Origin: an uncultured Pseudomonadota bacterium
GTDB lineage: Bacteria > Pseudomonadota > Alphaproteobacteria > RF32 > CAG-239
DNA length: 32,243 bases
Assembly (NCBI GenBank): GCA_949286215.1
Contig: CASDYX010000017.1
Span: 1 to 32,243, forward strand
Direction of reading: 5' to 3'
Shown here: positions 15,430 through 24,289 of the stretch, piece after piece
Layout of the letters: every line of letters begins with the position of its first letter
Position numbering within the stretch: position 1 is the first letter of the stretch
Program-made: the position numbers and the translations under genes
The notes under the pieces: model-generated
The model's input: only the letters and a program-made list of their open reading frames with translations
The model's database searches: none
What the model was told of the DNA's origin: nothing

Positions 15430-16785
15430 ATGAGGTTGAAATTGTCTGAACTGCTCAAAAATATTGAAGGCGAAATTGAAAAAATTAGTTTTGGAGAATA
15501 CTTCGGAACCGTTACCGCCGTGCAAGGTTTGTTTATTGAAGTAAGCGGGGTGCGTTCGCCTTTGACAATCGGCGACAGATGTAATGTGCATACGACGCAT
15601 AATAGTGTTGTGCCTTGTGAGTTGGTCAGCTTTAGGGGGGATAAACTTCTGCTTATGCCTTATGGGTCTTTGCAAGGAATTGGCCCCGGGTGCAGAGTGG
15701 ATGTGGAAAATGCCGCACCGGTGATTTATCCTCATGCTTCGTGGCTTGGGCGAATCGTTAATGCTTTCGGCGAGCCAATTGATGGAAAAGGTCCATTAAT
15801 TAAAGGAGCAAAACCTTATTATATTAAATCTTCTCCGCCGCCGGCTGCTTTTCGCGATAGGGTTAAAGGTAAAGTTGATCTCGGCGTTCGTGCCGTAAAT
15901 ACTTTTTTGACCATTTGCAAAGGGCAACGTATGGGTATTTTTGCCGGTTCGGGTGTTGGTAAATCAACCTTGATGTCTATGATGGCAAAGCATACAAACT
16001 CAGATATCTCTATTATCGGGCTTATCGGTGAACGTGGGCGTGAGGCTAAAGAATTTGTGGAAGATGTTTTGGGTAAAGAAGGACTTGAAAAATCAGTCCT
16101 TGTCTTGGCAACTTCAGATGAAAGTCCGTTGATGCGTCGGCAAGCCGCTTATGTCACCATGGCAATTGCCGAATTTTTCAGAGATGAAAATAAAGATGTT
16201 TTGTGCATGATGGATTCCATTACGCGTTTTGCTATGGCTCAACGAGAAATTTCGCTTTCGGTCGGTGAACCTCCGGCATCAAAAGGATATACGCCAAGTG
16301 TGTTTGCCGAATTGCCGCGTTTGTTGGAACGAGCCGGTCCCGGAGCCGGTACGGGGACTATTACCGGATTATTTACCGTTTTGGTGGATGGTGATGACCA
16401 TAATGAACCGGTGGCCGATGCCGTGCGCTCAATTTTGGACGGACATATTGTTTTAGACCGCGCAATCGCCGAGCGAAACCGTTATCCGGCAATCAATATC
16501 TTGCGCTCAATCTCTCGTACGATGCCTGATTGTGATACGCCGGAAGAATATGCTCTTGTTGCAAAGGCCAGAAAATATATTGCCTCTTATGAAGATATGG
16601 CGGAGCTTATTCGTTTGGGGGCTTATAAGGCCGGTTCAAATAAAGAAGTTGATGAAGCTATCTTCTATTATCCTAAACTCGAGGCTTTCCTTTCGCAAAA
16701 GAAAGGTGAAAAAATTTCTTTGGAAGAAGGATATGCTCAACTCAAGGCAATTCTTGATACACCTTATGTGGCAGCACAAAAATAA
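15430..16785 (+). CDS. fliI: Flagellum-specific ATPase FliI
   Basis: FliI energises unfolding and export of flagellar subunits at the type III export gate, with FliH and FliJ. From ATG 15430 it has 451 residues, close to the 457 of enterobacterial FliI: N-terminal barrel, Walker A GSGVGKST at about 173-180, the GERGREAKEFVED loop, Walker B VLCMMDSITRF, and PSVFAELPRLLERAG. The start is uncertain: ATG 15430 has a weak ribosome site, and TTG 15442 has GAGG upstream. A still longer frame from a TTG at 15352 is unlikely. It is followed by fliJ after 14 nt. Confidence 0.93.
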   Translation: MRLKLSELLKNIEGEIEKISFGEYFGTVTAVQGLFIEVSGVRSPLTIGDRCNVHTTHNSVVPCELVSFRGDKLLLMPYGSLQGIGPGCRVDVENAAPVIYPHASWLGRIVNAFGEPIDGKGPLIKGAKPYYIKSSPPPAAFRDRVKGKVDLGVRAVNTFLTICKGQRMGIFAGSGVGKSTLMSMMAKHTNSDISIIGLIGERGREAKEFVEDVLGKEGLEKSVLVLATSDESPLMRRQAAYVTMAIAEFFRDENKDVLCMMDSITRFAMAQREISLSVGEPPASKGYTPSVFAELPRLLERAGPGAGTGTITGLFTVLVDGDDHNEPVADAVRSILDGHIVLDRAIAERNRYPAINILRSISRTMPDCDTPEEYALVAKARKYIASYEDMAELIRLGAYKAGSNKEVDEAIFYYPKLEAFLSQKKGEKISLEEGYAQLKAILDTPYVAAQK

Positions 16786-16799
16786 CGGGGTGATGATTT

Positions 16800-17228
16800 A
16801 TGGCAGATCCTCTTAAAACGCTTAATCGTATTCAAAAATTTCATATTGATGAGCAACGCAAAATCTTAAATGAGTTGTTCAAACAACAAGATATTTTACA
16901 AGAACAGCTCACTCAACTGAATGAGGCTTTTGAAAGAGAAAAAGAATTTGCCAGAACCAATTCGGGGGTGGGCGATTTTGGTGCATATGTTAAACGCTAT
17001 ATGCAACAAAGAGAGAATTTAGAAATGCAACTTTCCGTTCTGCAAGCCAAGATTGAACATGAGCGCGATATTATGGCAGATATGTTCAAAGAACAAAAGA
17101 CATTTGAAATTGTTGATGACAGGCGCACAAAACGACGCCAAAAAGAGGCCGATGATAAAGAACAAAAAATGCTTGATGAAATCGGTACCAACAGCTTTCT
17201 TAAAAACACAAAAAAAACACCGTCTTGA
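16800..17228 (+). CDS. fliJ: Flagellar export protein FliJ
   Basis: FliJ is a small coiled-coil protein at the centre of the FliI ring that links it to the export gate FlhA. The 142-residue product is almost wholly a two-helix coiled coil rich in Gln, Glu, Lys and Arg, starting PLKTLNRIQKFHIDEQRK, as in the FliJ family, with a polar Lys-rich tail. Identity is weak at sequence level, as usual for FliJ, but the place directly after fliI supports it. GGGGTG lies ahead of the ATG. The stop codon lies in the loop of the downstream terminator. Confidence 0.82.
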   Translation: MADPLKTLNRIQKFHIDEQRKILNELFKQQDILQEQLTQLNEAFEREKEFARTNSGVGDFGAYVKRYMQQRENLEMQLSVLQAKIEHERDIMADMFKEQKTFEIVDDRRTKRRQKEADDKEQKMLDEIGTNSFLKNTKKTPS

Positions 17229-17244
17229 TAGGCGGTGTTTTTTC
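17210..17244. terminator. Bidirectional terminator overlapping the fliJ stop
   Basis: AACACCG / CGGTGTT stem, 10-nt loop holding the fliJ TGA, with A run before and T run after. It also serves the convergent transporter gene at 17260. Confidence 0.85.
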
Positions 17245-17259
17245 TTGTTTCCTTATATC

Positions 17260-18606
17260 TTAAAAATATTGGATATAGAGGAAAACGGTTGCTATTGCCA
17301 CGCTGGTCAGCATGACCGGAATTGACCACAGCAAGAACCGCATAAAGTGAATTGGGTGACCTTCACGTTGCGCCATACCGGCAACAATGACGTTGGCCGA
17401 TGCACCAATCAAGGTTCCGTTGCCGCCAAAGCAAGCACCTAAGGACAATGCCCACCATACAGGCATCATAGCTTCGCGGCCGCCCATGTCGGCTTCCATT
17501 GATTTTATCATCGGAATCATGGTGGCAACAAACGGAATGTTATCAATGGCACTGGAGAGTATTGCTGAAGTCCATATAATCAATATGGTGGCTTTTTCAA
17601 TACTGCGATCCGTTAATTCAATAAACATTTGTCCGAGCATTTTCAATACTCCGGTTTCTTCCAAACCGTAAACGATTACGAATAAACCAGAGAAGAAGAA
17701 AATGGTGGTCCAATCGACTACGCCTAAAATTGATTCTACTTTGTGGTCTCTTTCTGAGTGAGAGTTGCCCAAGGTGTAGAGCAATAATAAAACAGCAGCG
17801 CCGAAGATAGCTATCGTACCGTTAGCGATATGCAGGTGTTCAGCAGAAATAAATCCGGCAATTACCATGAACAAAACGAATAATGACTTAATGAGTAAGC
17901 CTTTATCGGTAATCGACTCGGCAGCGTTAATCTTCATTACTTCTACTTGACGGCGGAGTGTGGTTTTAATTCTTTTTTTATAAACAATGTCAAATGCCAA
18001 AATAATTACAGCCATCGTTACAATTACGATTGGGGTTAACTCTTTGACGAAGTCCATAAATGAGAGTCCTAAAGATGAGCCAAGCAAAATGTTTGGAGGA
18101 TCACCAATGAGAGTTGCCGTACCGCCAATGTTGGAAGCAAAAATTTCCAACAAAAGGTATGGGTAGGGGTTAATATCTAATTTTTGAGTAATCTTAAAAG
18201 TAACCGGAGCAATCAGTAAAACGGTTGTAACGTTATCCAGAAATGCTGAAAACATAGCTGTTACTACGGCTAAAACGACCAATAAACCTCGAGGATTGGC
18301 TTTTACTCTTTGTGCTCCCCAGATAGCGACATATTGGAACATACCTGATTTTTCGGATATGCCGACAATTGTCATCATACCGACAAGGAGTGAAATAGTG
18401 TTAAAGTCAATACCCTTGAGGGCTTGGGCTTGGGTTAATATTCCACTGAAAATCATGACGCAGGCGCCAAGCAATGCAACGACCGCGCGATTGAGTTTTT
18501 CAGAGAATAAGATAAGGTAGCAGACCACAACGATAGAGGTTGCGACTACTTTCGGGTCAAGTCCCCAAATCAGATTGGCGGCTTGAGCAAGATGTTCTGC
18601 TTGCAT
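17260..18606 (-). CDS. ArsB/NhaD-family ion transporter, copy 1
   Basis: A polytopic inner-membrane protein of 448 residues with about 11-12 helices in the ion transporter superfamily layout. Two inverted repeat halves are visible: NIGGTATLIGDPPNILLGSS in the first and ACFGGNGTLIGASANVIVAG in the second, each with the re-entrant loop expected for ArsB and NhaD. VDWTTIFFFSGLFVIVYGLE lies between. NhaD members exchange Na+ for H+; ArsB members export arsenite; sequence alone does not decide, and no arsenic genes are nearby. AGAGGAA precedes the ATG. It is the downstream copy of a tandem pair. Confidence 0.85.
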   Translation of the reverse strand: MQAEHLAQAANLIWGLDPKVVATSIVVVCYLILFSEKLNRAVVALLGACVMIFSGILTQAQALKGIDFNTISLLVGMMTIVGISEKSGMFQYVAIWGAQRVKANPRGLLVVLAVVTAMFSAFLDNVTTVLLIAPVTFKITQKLDINPYPYLLLEIFASNIGGTATLIGDPPNILLGSSLGLSFMDFVKELTPIVIVTMAVIILAFDIVYKKRIKTTLRRQVEVMKINAAESITDKGLLIKSLFVLFMVIAGFISAEHLHIANGTIAIFGAAVLLLLYTLGNSHSERDHKVESILGVVDWTTIFFFSGLFVIVYGLEETGVLKMLGQMFIELTDRSIEKATILIIWTSAILSSAIDNIPFVATMIPMIKSMEADMGGREAMMPVWWALSLGACFGGNGTLIGASANVIVAGMAQREGHPIHFMRFLLWSIPVMLTSVAIATVFLYIQYF

Positions 18607-18659
18607 TTGTTTCTTATTCCTCTTTGTAGTTAATTCTAATACAGCTTTTTTATATAACG

Positions 18660-18694
18660 AAAGCTCCTAATTTTGTGTTAAAATCAGGAGCTTT
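18660..18694. terminator. Hairpin between the two transporter copies
   Basis: AAAGCTCCT / AGGAGCTTT with an inner AATTTT/AAAAT helix. T tracts are weak on both sides, so termination may be partial, which would let the second copy be read at a lower level. Confidence 0.5.
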
Positions 18695-18718
18695 GTTAGA
18701 AGTTTGAGGCTTTATTTT

Positions 18719-20068
18719 TTACATAAAGTGTCTGATATGTAAATATAAAGCTGCAATGCCGACACTACCCAACATTACGGGCAATGACCACAGCAAGAAC
18801 CGCATAAAGTGTATCGGTTCACCGTGGCGTTGCGACATACCGGCAACAATGACGTTGGCGGAAGCGGCGATAAGTGAGCCATTGCCACCATAGCAAGCAC
18901 CAAGTGATAAAGCCCACCAAACCGGCATCATGGCTTCACGTCCGCCCATGTCAGCCTCAATGGTTTTTACCAAAGGAATCATTGTGGCTACGAACGGGAT
19001 ATTGTCAATTGCCGTTGAGACAAGGGCTGATACCCAAATTATCAGCATGGTGGTTTTTTCAATACTGCCTTCGGTGAATTCTGTAAATTTGTGTCCCAGA
19101 AGTTCTAACACACCGGCTTCTTCCAAACCGTAAACAATAGCAAAAAGGCCAGCAAAGAAGAAAATGGTTGTCCAATCTACCAAATTGAAGGCGGATTCAA
19201 CTTTGTGATCACGCTCAGAGTGGGTGTTACCAAGTGTGAAGAGCAACATCATTACCGCAGCACCAAATATGGCAATCGTTCCATTGGCAATATGGAAATG
19301 TTCGGCCGAAATAAAGCCCAAAATGACGGCGCCGAGAACAACTAAGGATTTTTTCAGCAATGCCCAATCGGTAATGGTGTCAACGGCTTTAACTTTCATA
19401 ACCTCTACTTGATTGCGTTTATCGGTTTTGAGCTTGCGACCATAAGCAAAGTCAAATACCAAAATCAATACCAGCATGGTTGCGGCCACAACCGGGGTTA
19501 GCTCGTTGACAAAGTCCATAAAGGATAAGTTAAGGGCAGAACCTATTAAAATGTTCGGTGGGTCACCAATGAGCGTTGCCGTACCGCCGATGTTGGAAGC
19601 AAAAATTTCCATTATCAGGTAAGGGTAGGGGTTAACCTTGAGTTTATCGGTAATTTGAAATGTTACCGGCACAATTAACAATACCGTGGTCACATTATCC
19701 AACAGGGCCGAGAAGACAGCCGTTATCAAACCAAGTGTGAATAGCAGACTTCTGGGGTTGGCACGGGTTTTGTGAACTGCCCAAATGGCCACATATTGGA
19801 ACATACCTGATTTTTCGGCAATGCCGACGATAATCATCATTCCGGTTAAAAGGGCCAATGTGTTAAAGTCAATACCGGCAATGGCCGCTTCTTGGGTCAA
19901 AACACCGGCAAATATCATAATGCAGGCGCCGACAAGAGCCACAACCGCACGATTGAGCTTTTCGGTAAAAAGTATCAGGTAGCTGATTATTAAAATAGTA
20001 GAAGCCACTATCTTAGCATCCCAGTTGAAAATAACCGATGATGCGTGGCTTAGTTCTTCAAGAGGCAT
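18719..20068 (-). CDS. ArsB/NhaD-family ion transporter, copy 2
   Basis: 449 residues, clearly paralogous to the gene at 17260 over the whole length, with the same landmarks NIGGTATLIGDPPNILIGSA and ACYGGNGSLIAASANVIVAG. Differences cluster in loops and in helix faces: for example FGGNGTLIGASAN versus YGGNGSLIAASAN, placing a Thr/Ser and a Gly/Ala change in the second re-entrant loop, which may shift ion choice. GGAGA precedes the ATG. It lies 35 nt after the trmJ-like gene and may be co-transcribed with it. A role in Na+/H+ exchange is the most likely reading. Confidence 0.85.
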   Translation of the reverse strand: MPLEELSHASSVIFNWDAKIVASTILIISYLILFTEKLNRAVVALVGACIMIFAGVLTQEAAIAGIDFNTLALLTGMMIIVGIAEKSGMFQYVAIWAVHKTRANPRSLLFTLGLITAVFSALLDNVTTVLLIVPVTFQITDKLKVNPYPYLIMEIFASNIGGTATLIGDPPNILIGSALNLSFMDFVNELTPVVAATMLVLILVFDFAYGRKLKTDKRNQVEVMKVKAVDTITDWALLKKSLVVLGAVILGFISAEHFHIANGTIAIFGAAVMMLLFTLGNTHSERDHKVESAFNLVDWTTIFFFAGLFAIVYGLEEAGVLELLGHKFTEFTEGSIEKTTMLIIWVSALVSTAIDNIPFVATMIPLVKTIEADMGGREAMMPVWWALSLGACYGGNGSLIAASANVIVAGMSQRHGEPIHFMRFLLWSLPVMLGSVGIAALYLHIRHFM

Positions 20069-20103
20069 AACGTATCTCCAAAGAGTTATAGAAAATGTGA
20101 AAT

Positions 20104-20838
20104 TTAGTCAGGTTGGTGCCTGTTTAAATAATTTATTATTCCGTAAAGCGTATTCAACTCCTGTAATGTTAATTGATTGCGTGTAAAGATGTTTCTTAAG
20201 TTGATAATCATTCTTTCACGCTTTTCACTTTGACGGAAGTTTCCACAGTTATCTAATTTATCCTCAAAGTACTTAAGAAATTGTAAAACCTTTTCTTTAT
20301 CTGCCAAAGTCGTCTTATTGGTGATGAATTGGAGTTCTGGTGCGTTGATTTGTCTTTTATACCATTCGTAGCCGACTAATAAGACGGCCTGCGACAGGTT
20401 GAGGGAACAATGCTCCGGATTTAGCGGAATTTCAATAATGGCGTTGGCTAAGCATACATCTTCATTGTGAAGACCTGTACGCTCGGGACCAAATAAAATG
20501 CCGCAACGGATATCGTTTTGCAAAGCTTGTGTCATATTTTCGGCGGCATAAGATGCTGTCTCAACCGGCTTTATCATATCCCGATGGCGGGCTGTGGTTG
20601 CATAAATTTGTTCTAAATCGGCAATGGCTTCTTCGGTGGAGTTAAAAATTTGTGCCGATTGCAAAATTTTTTCAGCTCCTGAAGAGGCGGCAATGGCTTT
20701 TTCTGATAAGTGGTTTTCTCTTGGATTGACCAGTCTTAACTCATATAGTCCGCAATTCATCATGGCGCGAGCAGTCATGCCTACGTTTTCGGCTAATTGA
20801 GGCTCGACCAAAATTATACTTGGTTGTTTGGAAATCAT
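20104..20838 (-). CDS. trmJ: tRNA (cytidine/uridine-2'-O)-methyltransferase, TrmJ-like (SPOUT)
   Basis: SpoU/TrmH-type knot methyltransferases transfer methyl from S-adenosylmethionine to ribose 2'-OH; TrmJ acts on position 32 of tRNA. The N terminus IILVEPQLAENVGMTARAM has the Asn-Val-Gly-Ala/Thr-Arg motif 1, then FGPERTGLHNED (motif 2) and IPLNPEHCSLNLSQAVLLVGYE (motif 3), which forms the SAM knot. A C-terminal helical extension (about 165-244) is as in TrmJ. 244 residues, complete. The ribosome site is weak, and it lies 13 nt after the exported small gene, so it may be translated from a joint transcript. Confidence 0.88.
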   Translation of the reverse strand: MISKQPSIILVEPQLAENVGMTARAMMNCGLYELRLVNPRENHLSEKAIAASSGAEKILQSAQIFNSTEEAIADLEQIYATTARHRDMIKPVETASYAAENMTQALQNDIRCGILFGPERTGLHNEDVCLANAIIEIPLNPEHCSLNLSQAVLLVGYEWYKRQINAPELQFITNKTTLADKEKVLQFLKYFEDKLDNCGNFRQSEKRERMIINLRNIFTRNQLTLQELNTLYGIINYLNRHQPD

Positions 20839-20851
20839 TGAATAGACTCTT

Positions 20852-21217
20852 TTATTCTGACTTATTTATCGGTTTGGCAACATCTAAGTTGATGTCTTTT
20901 TTGAAGTAGTATTTTAAGCCGATTTTATCATTTACGTCAATAGGTTTGGGTTCGACGTATTCCTTATTATTTTGACGTGCGTATCTTTTGTTAGTTTCGT
21001 TTTTAAACTTCATAATGGCTTTTAATTTTTGAGGAGAGTAGTGATTTACCTTGTAATAGTTCTTTTTATTGACGCTGTTTAAGATTTTGGCTTGTTGCTC
21101 AGGGGAAATGGTATTGATGTTGTCGGCCTGAGCTTCTAACTTGGCAATGGCATCTTCTCTACTCTGTGCCGGAGATGCCATGAGTAAAATTAAAAGCAAA
21201 ACGGAAAATTTACGCAT
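20852..21217 (-). CDS. Small exported protein of unknown function (121 aa)
   Basis: A clear signal peptide (MRKFSVLLLILLMASPAQS) with a likely cut near residue 19. The mature part is about 100 residues, basic, with many Lys, Asn and Tyr (NKKNYYKVNHYSPQKLKAI), and lacks cysteines. AAGGAGA lies six bases before the ATG and overlaps the stop of the preceding exported gene, so both are one unit. No family recognised. A periplasmic or surface role is likely; nothing narrower is supported. Confidence 0.7.
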   Translation of the reverse strand: MRKFSVLLLILLMASPAQSREDAIAKLEAQADNINTISPEQQAKILNSVNKKNYYKVNHYSPQKLKAIMKFKNETNKRYARQNNKEYVEPKPIDVNDKIGLKYYFKKDINLDVAKPINKSE

Positions 21218-21228
21218 TAGATATCTCC

Positions 21229-21828
21229 TTAGTCGGTGCTCAAAATATCCATGGTGTTAAACAAGATGTTTTCCATATCTAATCCTGTTCCTAATTCAAC
21301 ACCGTCCATAATCTTACTAAAGGAGACACTTAACGGATCGCTAGCTGTATATACTTCATCATAACTTTTTTGGAGAATCTTTTTGTAGTTTTGCGGCATA
21401 TTTTTGATGTTTTGGTCATAGCTTTCCGGTATTTTGTAACCCATTTTGCGTAAGTAGTCGGTTAAAACCAACATGTTGTGGCGGTTAACTTCAGGAGCTA
21501 ACAGTTCTTGACCGTTGGCATCACCCCAAGAGGTGGCTTCACCAATGTAGTTTAATTTACCGTGTTGAGCAGAGCCTCGCCAGGTTTTTACACCACTGCG
21601 GTCACGCGCACGAGCCCATGGGTCAACAGGGAGAACTTCACCATTGGTTTGTCCTTCGGAATATTCTGGAATTGTCGGGGTGCCGGTATCAACAGGTTTG
21701 TTGGCGACATTTTCAAAATAACCATCGTTGGGGTTGGGTGCCCACGGGTTTGATGGTAATTGCGCATAGCTGTAAGATGCTGTTGCCATGCATCCTAAAA
21801 AGGCTAGTATAGAGAAGTATTTGTTCAT
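21229..21828 (-). CDS. Exported protein of unknown function (199 aa)
   Basis: ATG 21828 is preferred over the upstream ATG at 21840 because GGAGG lies just before it. A signal peptide (MNKYFSILAFLGCMATASYS, then YAQ) is followed by a Pro/Asn/Gly-rich segment with two related words, NPWAPNPNDGYFENV and LPVDPWARARD, and a helical C-terminal half (LTDYLRKMGYKIPESYDQ). No enzyme motif or cysteine pair is seen in the mature part. It is first in a unit with the 121-residue exported gene. Family unknown to me. Confidence 0.7.
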   Translation of the reverse strand: MNKYFSILAFLGCMATASYSYAQLPSNPWAPNPNDGYFENVANKPVDTGTPTIPEYSEGQTNGEVLPVDPWARARDRSGVKTWRGSAQHGKLNYIGEATSWGDANGQELLAPEVNRHNMLVLTDYLRKMGYKIPESYDQNIKNMPQNYKKILQKSYDEVYTASDPLSVSFSKIMDGVELGTGLDMENILFNTMDILSTD

Positions 21829-21929
21829 GGCCGCCTCCATAATTCTCCTGCTTCATTTTATATAATACTATATTTTTTGCAAAAATGATAGTTACATTTG
21901 CGTTACAACTTTACTCTAATCGGCAAAAG

Positions 21930-22619
21930 TTAGTTTTTACTTAATGAAACGGAAGATTGCTTTAATTCTTCTAATTCTTGTCTTAGTGTCTTGATTTCGT
22001 TATATAATTCATCGGTTGAAATGTTTTCTTGTAATTTCTCGTCAAAACCATAAGCGCGAAATTGTTTGCGGCCTTTCCTTAAGTCGTCAACTTTATGAGC
22101 GGCCAAGCCCATAACCGTGGTGTTATTGGCTACATCTTTGGTAACAATTGCATTTGAGCCGATTTTGACATTGTTGCCAATGAGAATAGGACCTAAAACT
22201 TGTGCGCCGGAGCCAATGATAACATTGTTGCCAATTGTGGGGTGGCGTTTGGTCATGACTTTGCCGTGTTCATCAAAAACGGTTGTGCCTCCTAAAGTAA
22301 CATCGTGATAAAGTGTTACATTGTCACCAATTTCGGTGGTTTCACCTATGACGACACCCATGCCGTGATCAATGAAAAAGCCTTTGCCTATTTTAGCTCC
22401 AGGGTGAATTTCAACTCCTGTAAAAAAACGCCCCAGTTGCGAGATGATACGAGAAGTGAGGCGAAATTTTTTGCCCCATAGGTAGTGTGAAAAGCGATAA
22501 ATAAGAATCGCGTGAAGTCCTGATGAAAGTAAAAAAGCTTCCGTTCGGTTCTTGGTGGCAGGGTCACGGGCTATTACCGCATCGACGTCTTGCATTAAAA
22601 GCTTGAATTTTGATTGCAT
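21930..22619 (-). CDS. cysE: Serine O-acetyltransferase
   Basis: CysE acetylates serine with acetyl-CoA, the first step of cysteine synthesis. The 229-residue protein has an N-terminal helical part (shorter than the 273-residue E. coli form, as in the small class), then a left-handed hexapeptide-repeat helix from [19 protein letters not shown] to [15 protein letters not shown]. The active-site His is in [12 protein letters not shown] and a second is in YHDVTLGG. The C-terminal tail after AAHKV is longer than usual and coiled-coil-like ([20 protein letters not shown]). Divergent from the hydrolase gene. Confidence 0.93.
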   Translation of the reverse strand: MQSKFKLLMQDVDAVIARDPATKNRTEAFLLSSGLHAILIYRFSHYLWGKKFRLTSRIISQLGRFFTGVEIHPGAKIGKGFFIDHGMGVVIGETTEIGDNVTLYHDVTLGGTTVFDEHGKVMTKRHPTIGNNVIIGSGAQVLGPILIGNNVKIGSNAIVTKDVANNTTVMGLAAHKVDDLRKGRKQFRAYGFDEKLQENISTDELYNEIKTLRQELEELKQSSVSLSKN

Positions 22620-22725
22620 TTTGTGCTAAAGTCCTCTGAAATTGTGTGAATTTGTTAATAATTTGTACAACATTTGTATAATATACTTAATCGACGTTTA
22701 AATTTAAGTAAAAAAGAGAAGTTAT

Positions 22726-23520
22726 ATGACTGAAGTTTTATTTAACGGACATGCGGGGCGTTTGGAAGGACGCTATCATCAAAGTGACAAACCCGGTGCT
22801 CCGATTGCTTTGATTTTACATCCGCATCCGCAATACGGCGGTACTATGAATAACAAAGTGGTTTATACTTTGTTTAGCTGTTTTCAAAATTTGGGTTTTT
22901 CTGTTTTACGTTTTAATTTTCGTAGTGTCGGACGTTCGCAAGGTGAGTTTGAGGATGGTCCAGGAGAACTTTCGGATGCAACAGTTGCTCTTGATTGGTT
23001 GCAATCAGTTAATCCCGAAGCCAGACAATGCTGGATTGCCGGATATTCTTTCGGGGCGTGGATTGGTTTGCAACTCTTAATGCGTCGTCCTGATATTAAT
23101 AACTTTATTGCCGTTTCACCTCCGGCTAATGAAAAAGATTTTACTTTTTTGGCTCCTTGTCCGACTTCTGGACTTGTAGTGCAAGGCGGAATTGATGAAA
23201 TTGTTAATCCGGCAAGTGTTGCTTCTTTGGCTAAAAAATTAAATCAACAACGAAATGTGGATGTTGATTTTGCATTAATTGAAGAAGGCGACCATATGTA
23301 TAATAATCACTTGGTGGATTTGTATAAGGTTGCCGGAAACTATATTATCGGCGCAATGCAACGAAAAGCTCCGGCTAAAAAGCGTCGTGGTCGTCGCAAA
23401 AAAGTAGAAATGGAGCAAGATCCTTTGCTTATTGGAAATTCTTCAGATGATTTTGAAGATGAGGAAATGGATAATGAAGCTGAATTTGATAATGATGAGG
23501 CTTTTGATGATGAAGAATAA
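22726..23520 (+). CDS. Alpha/beta hydrolase with a charged C-terminal tail
   Basis: A cytosolic serine hydrolase of the COG2945-like group. LHPHPQYGGTMNNKVV forms the oxyanion region, FNFRSVGRSQG follows, the nucleophile is Ser108 in GYSFGAW, the acid is Asp157 in QGGIDEIV, and the base is His190 in EEGDHMY. The catalytic domain ends near residue 212. An extra tail of about 50 residues follows: a basic block (KKRRGRRKK) and then a strongly acidic Asp/Glu run to the end, which is not part of the fold. The substrate is unknown. The start is the first ATG, with AAGAGAAG upstream. Confidence 0.88.
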   Translation: MTEVLFNGHAGRLEGRYHQSDKPGAPIALILHPHPQYGGTMNNKVVYTLFSCFQNLGFSVLRFNFRSVGRSQGEFEDGPGELSDATVALDWLQSVNPEARQCWIAGYSFGAWIGLQLLMRRPDINNFIAVSPPANEKDFTFLAPCPTSGLVVQGGIDEIVNPASVASLAKKLNQQRNVDVDFALIEEGDHMYNNHLVDLYKVAGNYIIGAMQRKAPAKKRRGRRKKVEMEQDPLLIGNSSDDFEDEEMDNEAEFDNDEAFDDEE

Positions 23521-23542
23521 ACATCTTTAATATTCTTTTATT

Positions 23543-23577
23543 CAAAAAAAATCCCGAGGTCTAGGCTTCGGGATTTT
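23543..23577. terminator. Bidirectional terminator between the hydrolase and RHH genes
   Basis: AATCCCGA / TCGGGATT type stem flanked by eight A and a T-rich tract. The TAG stop of the ribbon-helix-helix gene lies in its loop. Confidence 0.8.
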
Positions 23578-23779
23578 GATTTTTTAAATATCTCAAAATA
23601 TAAATTCGGATTGCACTTGAAAGATTTTTGTGTTCACGTTTTGAATCAATTTCGGTGACTAACTGATTGATACTGACTCTTTTTTGTTTTGCAATATTTT
23701 CCAGCTCGGTTAGGAATTCATCTTCCAGAGAAATGCTGGTGGAGTGACGTCCGGCGATGACAACAGATTTTTTCTTCAT
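23561..23779 (-). CDS. Ribbon-helix-helix domain protein
   Basis: This 72-residue protein matches the alphaproteobacterial RHH_4-type domain: a strand KKSVVIAGRHSTSISLE, helix DEFLTELENIAKQKR, turn VSINQLVTEID, and helix SSAIRIYILRYLKNQ. Such domains usually dimerise and bind DNA, or may regulate a partner. Its ATG shares a base with the sspB stop (TAATG), so the two proteins are made together downstream of ssrA; a DNA-binding or autoregulatory role in this unit is possible but not shown. Confidence 0.8.
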   Translation of the reverse strand: MKKKSVVIAGRHSTSISLEDEFLTELENIAKQKRVSINQLVTEIDSKREHKNLSSAIRIYILRYLKNQNPEA

Positions 23780-24261
23780 TAATTTTTCTTACGGAAAGCA
23801 TCAATTGAAACAACGCTGGCAACGCCGCCTGAGGTCTTGCGCGGTGTTTCTTCTTCCTCATCGTCGTCAAACAAGCTACCCGTTGGTTCGGACTCATTTT
23901 CGCCGGAGGTAAAACTTAAACCAAACTTGGCGTATGGGTCGCCAAAATAGGTGATGGCATCAAACGGTATGGTTAAAGTTTGAGGTACACCATTGAAGCT
24001 TAGGTCTATGGAGAAAGAAGAGTTTGAGACAATTAAATTGGAATATTGGTGTTGGATGACAATGGTCATTTCGTTGGGATATTGTTGTTTGAGCGAATCT
24101 GTCATTCCAACTTGCGGATGAGAGGTCTTGAATGTGATGTAAAAATGATTTTCGCCGGGAAGACCTTGTCTTTCGGCAATCTTTAAGGCTTCAATCACAA
24201 CATGTTTGAGCGATTTTTCGATTAATTTATCATAATTGATTTCTGTTAAATACTCACTCAT
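23779..24261 (-). CDS. sspB: ClpXP adaptor SspB (alpha type)
   Basis: SspB tethers ssrA-tagged proteins to ClpX for degradation. From ATG 24261 the product has 160 residues: a beta-rich tag-binding domain of about 115 residues (HFYITFKTSHPQVGM; MTIVIQHQYSNLIV; TIPFDAITYFGDPYAKFGL), an acidic linker (DDDEEEET) and the C-terminal ClpX-binding motif VVSIDAFRKK, typical of alphaproteobacteria. A longer frame from 24318 would run into the ssrA gene and is rejected; AAAGGGAAACG precedes the chosen ATG. It lies just downstream of ssrA on the same strand, and its start is coupled to no upstream frame. Confidence 0.94.
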   Translation of the reverse strand: MSEYLTEINYDKLIEKSLKHVVIEALKIAERQGLPGENHFYITFKTSHPQVGMTDSLKQQYPNEMTIVIQHQYSNLIVSNSSFSIDLSFNGVPQTLTIPFDAITYFGDPYAKFGLSFTSGENESEPTGSLFDDDEEEETPRKTSGGVASVVSIDAFRKKN

Positions 24262-24289
24262 CCGTTTCCCTTTCTGTTTGATAAGGGCC

